NCBI GenBank assembly: GCA_050014415.1
Contig: JBEKDJ010000153.1
Coordinates: forward strand, 1-10,861
Length of the DNA stretch: 10,861 nucleotides
DNA from: JBEKDJ01 sp050014415
GTDB taxonomy: Bacteria > Desulfobacterota > BSN033 > UBA1163
Direction: 5' to 3'
Of this stretch, positions 1 to 6,592 are shown in pieces. Both the position numbers and the translations under genes were made by a program. Under the pieces are notes generated by a model. It was not told the origin of the DNA. It was given only the letters and a program-made list of their open reading frames with translations, and did not search any database. The stretch's first letter is position 1; each line of letters starts with the position of its first letter.

Positions 1-42
1 GATCAGGGTAAAGAGGAGAATGAGGTTCCCCTGGCCCGTCAT
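1..42 (-). CDS. N-terminal 14 codons of a hydrophobic protein, cut by the window edge
   Basis: Reading leftward, an ATG at 42-40 opens a frame with no stop to the window edge, giving MTGQGNLILLFTLI. The ATG overlaps the TGA of the upstream ketosynthase gene by one base (TGATG), a classic translational-coupling arrangement. An AGGAG lies about 13 bases upstream of it. The leucine/isoleucine-rich stretch suggests a membrane segment or signal anchor near the N-terminus, but 14 residues are too few to assign a family. From context it is probably the third gene of the acyl-CoA dehydrogenase/ketosynthase operon. Confidence 0.5.
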   Translation of the reverse strand, partial: MTGQGNLILLFTLI

Positions 43-1268
43 CAATCTCTTTCATCTCCTATCAAAATGGACGAAAAGCAGTCCTCTGGTGAAATTCCAA
101 GATGAAGCACGGTCCGGATCTCCCGATCCAGTCTCTTATCAACGACGTAATTGAGGTCGCAGGCCGGATCCGGAACGAGATAATTGATGGTCGGCGGAAT
201 GAAACCATTTTCCAGAGAGAGCACATTGGCCACCATCCTTATCCCACCGACGGCGATTGCTTCTCCTACCATCGATTTGATCGAACTGACAAGAATCTCA
301 GGATATTGAGATGCAAAGGACTTCTTAACCCCCCGGGCCTCCAATGCATCTAAAGCTTTGGACGAATTCCCAGCCCCGCTGAGATAATCAATTGCAGTAT
401 CTTGCCTCCCCCTTAGTGCCATCTTGATGGAACGTTCTACATCCATTGAGCCATCACCCTTGGACGATTTTCCTACCAAACTATAACCTAAAATGTGGCC
501 GTAAATCCTTGCTCCTCTCGATTGCGCATGATCCTCATTCTCGATGATGAATATCCCAGCCCCTTCTCCTAACACCAATCCATTTCTCATTCTATCGTAG
601 GGGCAGGAATTCTCGCCGTGCCCTTTGTCGGTCGCTAAGAGGTGAAGATCAGAGAATCCGCGGAAGAGGAACTCACTCAGTTCGTCCACGCCACCCGTAA
701 GGATAAGGCCTGCCTTCCCTTTTAGAAGTTGATCACAGGCAAAGACAATGGCGGCCTCTGCAGTGCAAAAGGATTGAACCAAGGTGCAATTGACCCCTTG
801 GATTCCAAGCTCGATAGAGACGTGGCTGGAGGGAGCATTGGGGACGGTGTTCGGAAAGAGCATGGGGTTTAAGTCTAAAAATCCTTTAAGAACCTGGCTC
901 CGGTGAAACTCCTCTGAGCTTGAGAGGCCGCAGAAACCAGAGCCCAGGACGATCCCAACGCTCGTGCCATTCTCCCGAGTGACGGAAAACTCAGCATCGG
1001 CCAAAGCCAGTTTCGAAGCTGCAATCGCGAATTGGCTCGCTCGATCGAGACGCCGGATCTTAGCCACCGATATGAAATCCTTAGGATGGAAGGATCGGAC
1101 CATCCCTGCCTTTTTGGAACGGGAGAAACGGGTGTTGAATGCTTCAATCTCCTCGATGCCGGATCGGCCATTCCTCAGGGACGAAAGGAATTCCTCTTTT
1201 CCAATCCCAATTGGAGAGACCACCCCGATTCCAGTTATACAGATACGGTCCGACATCCGCTCACTCAT
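42..1268 (-). CDS. FabF-like beta-ketoacyl synthase with a degenerate active site
   Basis: The protein has 408 residues from the chosen start, close to the usual length of FabF (about 413). The N-terminus (ITGIGVVSPIGIG) and the body have the thiolase fold signature of beta-ketoacyl-ACP synthases, which condense acyl and malonyl thioesters. The nucleophile Cys168 is present (SFCTAEAA), and so is the conserved Lys331 (SIKSMVG). The first catalytic His is replaced by Ala299 (LSGAGNSS where FabF has NAHGTST). The second His is replaced by Glu336 (KSMVGEAI for KSMTGHLL). The C-terminal GFGG loop is also absent (LGISPEDCF). Ordinary decarboxylative condensation is therefore doubtful; acyl transfer or a partner role is possible. 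The ATG at 1268 was chosen over an in-frame ATG 93 bases upstream, deep in the dehydrogenase gene, and one at 1256, because a GGAGAGG purine run precedes it. It overlaps the upstream stop as ATGAGTGA. Confidence 0.88.
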   Translation of the reverse strand: MSERMSDRICITGIGVVSPIGIGKEEFLSSLRNGRSGIEEIEAFNTRFSRSKKAGMVRSFHPKDFISVAKIRRLDRASQFAIAASKLALADAEFSVTRENGTSVGIVLGSGFCGLSSSEEFHRSQVLKGFLDLNPMLFPNTVPNAPSSHVSIELGIQGVNCTLVQSFCTAEAAIVFACDQLLKGKAGLILTGGVDELSEFLFRGFSDLHLLATDKGHGENSCPYDRMRNGLVLGEGAGIFIIENEDHAQSRGARIYGHILGYSLVGKSSKGDGSMDVERSIKMALRGRQDTAIDYLSGAGNSSKALDALEARGVKKSFASQYPEILVSSIKSMVGEAIAVGGIRMVANVLSLENGFIPPTINYLVPDPACDLNYVVDKRLDREIRTVLHLGISPEDCFSSILIGDERD

Positions 1269-2490
1269 AGATCTTCTCTTCCTCTCCTGCGAGGTCTCCA
1301 GCATCCTGCTCCACGTCCCGGACGTCGCTCTGCCTGTGGAGTATTTCTTCATAGAACTCATGCTGAATGAGAAGATCCATGATCTCGTTTGTTCCGGTCC
1401 AGATCATCTGCAACCTGGCGTCCCGGAAGAAACGCTCGATCGGGTAGACATTGGTATACCCGATTCCACCCATCACCTGCATCGAATGGTTGACGATCTC
1501 CCAGAGCATCTCGGTGGAGGTCTTCTTCGCTTCGGAAACCATACGCCTCGAATCGAGGCCTTCATCTACATGTTTCGCTGTCACATAGACGAGACTCCGG
1601 GCGCCATCCAGTTTTGAAATCGCGTCAGCAATCTTGAAACTGACCGCCTGAAATTTTCGGATCGTCTCCCCAAAGGCCTTCCTGCGATTCGTATACCGTG
1701 TGGCAATCTCCAGACAACATCGGGCCATGCCGAGTGCTCCTGCTGCCGTGGTCAGCCGCTCAGGGATCATCATCCGGTTGAAGACCAGAGCCCCTCCATT
1801 TTCAGGTCCAACGAGATTTCTTGCTGGTACCTTGGTGTCGCGGAAATAGAGGCGCCCGGTCCCTCCCCCTCGGGAGCCAAGAAGTCCGTAGACATGTTTG
1901 ACCTCCACACCCATCTCACGCTCGACAACGAAGCATGAAATGGATTGATGTGCTCTCGCCTCCGGTGCTGTCTTCGCATAGACCAGGAAATAGTCCGCAC
2001 CCTCTGCACCTACCACGAATCGCTTCTGTCCGTTTAGGTAATAATGGTTTCCATCCTTCTTTGCAAGGGTAGTCGCACCGAAGAAATCGGACCCTCCCCG
2101 CGGTTCGGTGAGTGCTTCTGCGCAGCAGAGTCTGCCCTCAAGGGTTGGCTTGAGGTATTTCGCCTTCTGCTCCGGAGTACCGAATTGATGAAGCGCCTCA
2201 CCCACGATGCTCACCAAAGAGTAGAGGCATGACATTCCAGATCCGAGGACACCGATTTCCTCAATCGCCGTAACTTCCCCCGCCCACTTCATTGCCCTGC
2301 CACCCCATTCTCTTGCAAAACGAAGGCCGAGGAGGTTATGGGCTGCCAAATTTCCCATGAACTCTTTTGGGTACTTCACCTCATCGGCATCCATTGTTCG
2401 AATGAGGGAACTCGGCACCTCCTCCCTGACAAACCGTCTAACCTCTTGTTTCAACTTCTTCTCTTCCTCTGTTAGGAGAAAATCAAACAT
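1261..2490 (-). CDS. Acyl-CoA dehydrogenase family flavoprotein
   Basis: This 409-residue protein matches the usual length of FAD-dependent acyl-CoA dehydrogenases, which oxidise acyl-CoA to 2-enoyl-CoA and pass electrons to ETF. The N-terminal helical domain is followed by the family signature AEALTEPRGGSD (residues 124-135). The C-terminal helical domain has RKAFGETI (270-277), QVMGGIGYTN (338-347) and FFRDARLQMIWTGTNEI (354-370). The usual catalytic Glu before GTNEI is Thr365. Glu244 in PERL sits where isovaleryl-CoA dehydrogenase carries its base (LERL), so activity through that residue is plausible. The substrate is unknown; the IVD-like arrangement hints at a branched or otherwise unusual acyl group, and an acyl-ACP substrate is possible given the ketosynthase next door. 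A strong GGGAGGAGG lies 6 bases before the ATG. The C-terminus after about residue 385 is acidic and variable. It is the first gene of the leftward operon. Confidence 0.93.
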   Translation of the reverse strand: MFDFLLTEEEKKLKQEVRRFVREEVPSSLIRTMDADEVKYPKEFMGNLAAHNLLGLRFAREWGGRAMKWAGEVTAIEEIGVLGSGMSCLYSLVSIVGEALHQFGTPEQKAKYLKPTLEGRLCCAEALTEPRGGSDFFGATTLAKKDGNHYYLNGQKRFVVGAEGADYFLVYAKTAPEARAHQSISCFVVEREMGVEVKHVYGLLGSRGGGTGRLYFRDTKVPARNLVGPENGGALVFNRMMIPERLTTAAGALGMARCCLEIATRYTNRRKAFGETIRKFQAVSFKIADAISKLDGARSLVYVTAKHVDEGLDSRRMVSEAKKTSTEMLWEIVNHSMQVMGGIGYTNVYPIERFFRDARLQMIWTGTNEIMDLLIQHEFYEEILHRQSDVRDVEQDAGDLAGEEEKIYE

Positions 2491-2719
2491 GACCTGCCTC
2501 CTCCCACAACACTTCCTTTTGCCTTTCTAAGCATCAATCGTCCTTATCAACGGTGCTATCGGAGCTATCTTGCATTCACTTCTCGTGCTGGTTGAATTCC
2601 TGCTCCCTCATTTGTCGTACGAATTCTTTAATAAAAATCATAAATAATCAAGGCCATTTTTCGCCTTCAGCCACAGAGAAGCCTGTACCAAGACAATTTT
2701 TCTACAACCGTACCAGCTA

Positions 2720-2857
2720 GGGTAGTGTCTCAAAAACAACTCTGCAATAGGTGTCATTCCGGGCTTGACCCGGAATCCAGTTTTTGAAGCTGGATTCCCG
2801 TTTTCGCGGGAATGACGGTTTAGGGATTACTGCAAAGTGTTGTTAGAGACACTACGC
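2720..2857. mobile_element. MITE-like palindromic element with TA flanks
   Basis: The ends are inverted repeats: GGGTAGTGTCTC at 2720-2731 and the complement of GCGTAGTGTCTC at 2846-2857, matching at 11 of 12 positions, with weaker similarity for about 18 bases further in. TA dinucleotides abut both ends (2718-2719 and 2858-2859), as expected for TA-targeting IS630/Tc1-mariner-type insertions. The core holds two hairpins, ATTCCGGG/CCCGGAAT (2756-2776) and ATTCCCG/CGGGAAT (2794-2813). A larger symmetry pairs GGAATCCAG (2772-2780) with CTGGATTCC (2790-2798) and GTCATTCC with GGAATGAC. The core resembles the GTCATTCC...GGAATCCAG repeats dispersed in many proteobacterial genomes. There is no transposase inside, so it would be non-autonomous. 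The mobile-element call is an inference from structure. Confidence 0.65.
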
Positions 2858-2872
2858 TATGGTAGGTAAACG

Positions 2873-2901
2873 TTGACCCTTTCTCTCCAAATGGGTTAAA
2901 T
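2873..2901 (+). promoter_or_regulatory. Weak candidate promoter for the radical SAM gene
   Basis: TTGACC at 2873-2878 is followed, after 17 bases, by TTAAAT at 2896-2901 (4 of 6 matches to TATAAT). A transcript starting at the normal distance would begin within a base or two of the ATG at 2909. Either the mRNA is leaderless or this is not the promoter. Confidence 0.25.
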
Positions 2902-2908
2902 AAAGAAC

Positions 2909-4255
2909 ATGAAGATTCTTTTGATCTCTCCGGAGCGGGAGAGGAAGAAGGAGGAGGCTTTCCTCTTCAGGCTGAGTTTTCTAAACCTTCCCTATGTGGC
3001 AGCAGTCACGCTACCAGATGCAGAGGTGAAGATTATCGATGAAGCCCATGAGAAGATTAATTTCGAAGAGAAGGTTGATCTGGTGGGTATCACGGCCCAG
3101 ACTCCGGTCGCGCCCCGGGCTTACCAGATCGCAGAGGAATTCAGAAAGCGTGGGATTCCCGTGGTCATGGGAGGTGCCCATGTCAGCATGCTCCCTGACG
3201 AGGCTCTTCAGCACGTCGATGCCGTAGTCATCGGAGAGGCAGAGGAGGTCTGGCCAAAACTGATCGAGGATCTAAGAGGAGGCCGGATGAGACGAATCTA
3301 TCAGGGAAACGGATTCATCAATCCCTCCAACCTTCCTTTGCCCAAGAGAGAGCTTCTCAATGAAAAATTCTACCTTCCATTGAAGCTGCTTGAAACGACG
3401 AGAGGGTGTCCTCATCACTGCGACTTCTGCGGTGTCTCAAGATTCTTTGGATTTCGATACCGCAGCCGACCCATCAACGAAATCGAGCGAGAGCTGAAGA
3501 TTCTTTTCCAAAAAGGTCCGGTGATGAACGCTGGCTTAAAAAAGATCCTTTCTTCGTTCAGCAAAGACCTTCCCTACTTTCTCAAGCGGAAACTTCTCTA
3601 CATCATCGATTCAAATGTCGCAGGTGACAGGCGGTTTGCTCTTGAGCTCGTCTCTCTCCTCAAAGAATTTGACCTTCTCTGGTATGGCCATGCTCCTGTT
3701 TCTATCGCCTTTGATCAGGAACTTCTAAGGGGATTCTCCCGAAGCGGATGTATCGCCATAAATATCGGCTTTGAATCCTTCTCAACCAGGAACCTTCAGA
3801 TCATGGGAAAAGGATTCAACCAACCTTCTCGGTACACGGAGGCGGTCAGAAGGATCCACGACCAAGGCATCGGCATTATGGGAACCTTCATCGTGGGCCT
3901 CGATGATGATGACCCAGGAGTCTTTCAAAGGATCATCGACTTCTGCATCGATGAGAGGCTCGACTGGGCCCTGACCTTCATCATGGCCCCTTATCCTGGA
4001 ACCGATTCCTTTCTCCGATTGGAAAAAGAGGGGAGAATCTTCTGCAAGGATTGGGAAAAATATGACTCCCTCAACGTGGTCTATCAACCCTCTAAGATGT
4101 CTGTCGAAGAGTTGGAAAATGGAATGAAGAGGATATGGAAAGGCGTCTTCTCCCTTCCCTCGATCTACAAAAGGATTCTCAAACGACCCTGGATTCATCC
4201 TCTCTTCTATCTGGCTATGAATTGGCAATTCTATCGACTGACAAAAAAATGGTAA
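2909..4255 (+). CDS. B12-binding-domain radical SAM protein
   Basis: This 448-residue protein has the two-domain layout of cobalamin-dependent (class B type) radical SAM enzymes. Residues 1-150 look like the Rossmann-type B12-binding domain, including VVMGGAHVSMLPDEAL and VDAVVIGEAEEVW (85-115). The radical SAM core follows with the [4Fe-4S] motif CPHHCDFC (Cys167, Cys171, Cys174). IDSNVAGDRRFALEL (233-247), NIGFES (285-290) and PYPGTDSF (361-368) are typical of the subfamily with a DUF4070-like C-terminal region. About 25-30 residues rich in Lys and Leu (around 202-229) look like an insertion between the first core strands. Members methylate, cyclise or rearrange lipids, tetrapyrroles and other substrates; the substrate here cannot be read from sequence. 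Its neighbours offer fatty-acyl genes (divergent) and heme genes (same strand). No clear Shine-Dalgarno precedes the ATG, and the next upstream in-frame ATG runs straight into a stop. Confidence 0.9.
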   Translation: MKILLISPERERKKEEAFLFRLSFLNLPYVAAVTLPDAEVKIIDEAHEKINFEEKVDLVGITAQTPVAPRAYQIAEEFRKRGIPVVMGGAHVSMLPDEALQHVDAVVIGEAEEVWPKLIEDLRGGRMRRIYQGNGFINPSNLPLPKRELLNEKFYLPLKLLETTRGCPHHCDFCGVSRFFGFRYRSRPINEIERELKILFQKGPVMNAGLKKILSSFSKDLPYFLKRKLLYIIDSNVAGDRRFALELVSLLKEFDLLWYGHAPVSIAFDQELLRGFSRSGCIAINIGFESFSTRNLQIMGKGFNQPSRYTEAVRRIHDQGIGIMGTFIVGLDDDDPGVFQRIIDFCIDERLDWALTFIMAPYPGTDSFLRLEKEGRIFCKDWEKYDSLNVVYQPSKMSVEELENGMKRIWKGVFSLPSIYKRILKRPWIHPLFYLAMNWQFYRLTKKW

Positions 4256-4287
4256 GGTGATGAATATTTCGTCAATGGCCCAAAAAG

Positions 4288-4296
4288 TGTTAAAAT
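4288..4296 (+). promoter_or_regulatory. Extended -10-like element before ccsA
   Basis: TGTTAAAAT combines a TGn extension with TAAAAT (5 of 6 matches to TATAAT). It ends 7 bases before the ccsA ATG, and there is no Shine-Dalgarno in between. No good -35 is seen at the right distance. If used, it would give a leaderless or nearly leaderless transcript. Confidence 0.3.
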
Positions 4297-4303
4297 AAAA
4301 CCC

Positions 4304-5125
4304 ATGAATGTTCTCTTTTTCAAATTTGCCTCGATTCTCTATCTATTCGGAACATTGGCCTATCTATTCTATATCGCTTCTCTCAAAAAGGGCCTCTCGA
4401 AATTAGCGGTGATAGTCGTCTCAACCGGTTTCGCCTCCCACACTATAGCCCTTTTGACGAGATATGTAGAAGCAGGCTATACCCCTGTGACTAACCTCTA
4501 CGAATCCCTCTCCTTCTTTGCCTGGATGATTATTGGCGTGCTCTTGATTGCCAATATGAAATTTAAGATCAAGGTCTTGGGTGCCTTCCTCACCCCGATT
4601 GCCCTCATCCTCATGTTCTTCGCCCTTGCCCTTCCAAAAGAGATCGTGCCACTGGCCCCAGCTCTGAAGAGCTTCTGGCATCCTTTCCACGTGATCTTCG
4701 CTTTCCTGGGCAACGCTATCTTTACCCTGGCCTTCTGTTGTGGAGTAATGTATCTGCTTCAAGAACATCAACTCAAATCAAAAAGGTTAGGGGCCATCAC
4801 ACAGAGGCTTCCATCCCTGAAGGTCTTAGATGATCTGAACTATCAGTCCCTGACCTATGGATTTCCCCTATTAACCATGGGGATCATTACAGGCGCCATT
4901 TGGGCAGAATATGCGTGGGGTCGGTACTGGAATTGGGACCCAAAGGAGACATGGTCTCTCATCACGTGGTTTCTTTATGCCGCCCTGCTTCATCAGCGTT
5001 TGACCGTGGGGTGGAGGGGTAGGAAAGCGGCCATCATGGCTATTGTGGGGTTCTTGGCTGCTCTATTCACCTTTTTGGGTGTGAACCTCCTCCTCCCTGG
5101 ACTTCACACCTATGCGAACTGGTAA
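4304..5125 (+). CDS. ccsA: System II cytochrome c assembly protein (CcsA/ResC/HemX family)
   Basis: This 273-residue integral membrane protein has about eight hydrophobic segments (roughly 3-25, 33-52, 67-86, 91-109, 126-152, 183-203, 217-233 and 241-263). The tryptophan-rich WWD-type heme-binding motif runs over residues 200-215 (WAEYAWGRYWNWDPKE). Candidate heme-ligand histidines are His46, His126/His129 and His268 near the C-terminus (GLHTYANW). Proteins of this family (Cytochrom_C_asm) bring heme across the membrane for attachment to CXXCH apocytochromes. In Bacillus the related HemX is encoded beside hemA and influences HemA level. The position directly upstream of hemA fits either role, and the complete WWD motif favours cytochrome c assembly. 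A partner CcsB/ResB gene is not in the window. The gene starts 48 bases after the radical SAM stop. Confidence 0.9.
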   Translation: MNVLFFKFASILYLFGTLAYLFYIASLKKGLSKLAVIVVSTGFASHTIALLTRYVEAGYTPVTNLYESLSFFAWMIIGVLLIANMKFKIKVLGAFLTPIALILMFFALALPKEIVPLAPALKSFWHPFHVIFAFLGNAIFTLAFCCGVMYLLQEHQLKSKRLGAITQRLPSLKVLDDLNYQSLTYGFPLLTMGIITGAIWAEYAWGRYWNWDPKETWSLITWFLYAALLHQRLTVGWRGRKAAIMAIVGFLAALFTFLGVNLLLPGLHTYANW

Positions 5126-5135
5126 GAAAGGCACA

Positions 5136-5269
5136 GGTTAAGGATAAGGATACGTTGAAGCAGTTAGATCCTTGCATCAGCTCTCTATCAAGAAAGCCTA
5201 GGTTTCTGTCATACTGTTTTTTGTGTTGAATAAATTCTTGCTTAGCCTTAACCTCAACCTTGACCTAAT
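5136..5269. repeat. Inverted pair of degenerate hexamer repeats in the ccsA-hemA gap
   Basis: GGTTAAGGATAAGGATAC (5136-5153) is three copies of a GGNTAA-like unit. CCTTAACCTCAACCTTGACC (5246-5265), continuing to 5269, is about four copies of a CCTNRA-like unit, which is the same motif on the other strand. GGTTAAGG and CCTTAACC are exact complements, so the two arms could pair around a loop of about 92 bases. The right arm ends within 10 bases of the hemA start codon. No function is known to me. Confidence 0.45.
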
Positions 5270-5275
5270 AATTCT

Positions 5276-6592
5276 ATGGAACTCTTTGTCATCGGATTGA
5301 ATCACAAGACTGCTCCCATTGAGATACGGGAACGTCTGGCCTTTCAAGAAGGTGAAATTGCAGAGGCCCTCTGTCAGACCAGATGCCTTTCTTCATTGAA
5401 GGAAGGGATGATCCTCTCTACATGCAACCGCGTAGAGATTTATGGGGCTGCTCGGGAGACAGAAAAGGCTATCATTGATCTGAAAAATTTCCTTTCCCAA
5501 TTCCATAGCCTCTCCCTAATTGAATTTGAAAAGAACCTCTATCTCCTTGTCGGAGAAGAGGCCGTGAAACACGTTTTCCGAGTCGCCTCGAGCCTCGATT
5601 CAATGGTGATAGGTGAACCACAGATCTTAGGCCAAATCAAGTCGGCTTATGGTTTGGCGGCGGAATCGAAGACGTCCGGTCTCATCCTACATCGTCTGAT
5701 GCACAGAGCCTTCCATGTGGCTAAGAGGGTGAGAACGGAGACGAAGATCGGCAATAGTGGAGTCTCGGTCAGTTTCGTCGCTGTCGAATTGGCCAAAATG
5801 ATCTTTGGAAGCCTGGAAAAGAAAACCGTTTTGTTGATCGGTGCTGGCGAGATGTGTGAGCTGGCAGCCCGACATCTGATTTCAGGCGGGATAGAAAAGG
5901 TCCTGGTGACGAACCGAACCTACGAACGGGCAGTTGTGATGGCTCAGGAATTCAGGGGAGAACCGATTCCATTTGAAGAGATCGGGCAGGCCTTGAAAAG
6001 GGTGGACATTGTGATCAGTTCTACCGGGTCTCCCCAATACCTCCTCCGACATGACCAAATCGCGAGGGTGCTCAGGGAGCGAAAGCAGAAACCCATCTTC
6101 TTTATCGATATCGCAGTACCTAGAGACATCGATCCCTTGGTCAACGACATTGAGAACGTCTACCTCTACGATCTCGATGACCTTCAGGAAGTGGTCAATG
6201 CGAATATCCAGGGCCGTGAAAAGGAGGCCCAGAAAGCCGAGGCCATCGTCCAGGGCGAGGTCAGCAAATTCGTCAGCTGGTATCAATCCCTTGAGCTGAT
6301 GCCCACTATCACCGCCCTCAGGGGAAAGTTCGAGGAGATACGAAGGAAGGAGTTGGAAAAGACCCTCGCCCTCCATCCGAACTTATCAGAAAAGGAGAGG
6401 AAATCCCTAGAGGCCCTTACCACTGCTATTGTTAACAAGATTCTCCACGGTCCTTTCACCCTTCTTAAACAGACCGATGAGGGGGCGATGACAGATCTCT
6501 ACCTCGATGCGCTTCGGACTCTCTTTGAACTTCCGGAAAAATCCTCAGAGACATTTGTGGAGAAATTCGAAGAAGAGAAGGAAAAGGGCTGA
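5276..6592 (+). CDS. hemA: Glutamyl-tRNA reductase
   Basis: HemA catalyses the first committed step of C5-pathway tetrapyrrole synthesis, NADPH-dependent reduction of glutamyl-tRNA(Glu) to glutamate-1-semialdehyde, in the cytosol. All hallmarks are present in this 438-residue protein. The N-terminal catalytic domain has GLNHKTAPIEIRE (7-19) and the nucleophile Cys50 in STCNRVEIYG, and the SMVIGEPQILGQIKSAYG segment lies at 109-126. The Rossmann NADPH domain has LLIGAGEMCELAARHL (186-201) and VTNRT (211-215). A helical dimerisation domain follows from about residue 310. Length and numbering match characterised enzymes, including the usual position of Cys50. There is no Shine-Dalgarno before the ATG, only the AT-rich TAATAATTCT. 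The stop abuts the hemC start directly, so the two genes are almost certainly cotranscribed. HemL and HemB genes are not in the window. Confidence 0.97.
   Translation: MELFVIGLNHKTAPIEIRERLAFQEGEIAEALCQTRCLSSLKEGMILSTCNRVEIYGAARETEKAIIDLKNFLSQFHSLSLIEFEKNLYLLVGEEAVKHVFRVASSLDSMVIGEPQILGQIKSAYGLAAESKTSGLILHRLMHRAFHVAKRVRTETKIGNSGVSVSFVAVELAKMIFGSLEKKTVLLIGAGEMCELAARHLISGGIEKVLVTNRTYERAVVMAQEFRGEPIPFEEIGQALKRVDIVISSTGSPQYLLRHDQIARVLRERKQKPIFFIDIAVPRDIDPLVNDIENVYLYDLDDLQEVVNANIQGREKEAQKAEAIVQGEVSKFVSWYQSLELMPTITALRGKFEEIRRKELEKTLALHPNLSEKERKSLEALTTAIVNKILHGPFTLLKQTDEGAMTDLYLDALRTLFELPEKSSETFVEKFEEEKEKG

Larger units (their letters stand above)
2491..2908. other. Divergent intergenic region, 418 bp
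   Basis: This gap separates the leftward acyl-CoA dehydrogenase operon from the rightward radical SAM gene, so it should hold both promoters. The dehydrogenase ribosome site lies at its left edge. The middle (about 2610-2660) is AT-rich and could carry the leftward promoter, but I see no convincing -35/-10 pair there. The right third is occupied by the palindromic element at 2720-2857. No credible coding frame or RNA gene is visible. Confidence 0.6.

Noticed and set aside
1266..1361. Longer ketosynthase starting at 1361
   Set aside because: The extra 31 residues do not resemble KAS proteins and lie inside the dehydrogenase gene; the ATG at 1268 has a purine-rich ribosome site and gives the family length.
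964..1617. 217-codon plus-strand open frame antisense to the ketosynthase and dehydrogenase
   Set aside because: It crosses the overlap of two clear genes and is low-complexity in character; it is a shadow of high-quality minus-strand coding frames.
2610..2660. Leftward promoter in the AT-rich part of the divergent gap
   Set aside because: TTGATT on the minus strand is followed by only weak -10-like sequence at poor spacing.
3782..4228. 148-codon minus-strand open frame inside the radical SAM gene
   Set aside because: It mirrors conserved coding sequence of the radical SAM protein and has no family resemblance of its own.
5193..5225. Possible terminator, AGAAAGCCTAGGTTTCT followed by a T-run
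   Set aside because: The stem has a bulge and the T-run starts about ten bases after it; the fit to an intrinsic terminator is poor.
5882..6376. 164-codon minus-strand open frame inside hemA
   Set aside because: It is a shadow of the conserved HemA NADPH and dimerisation domains.
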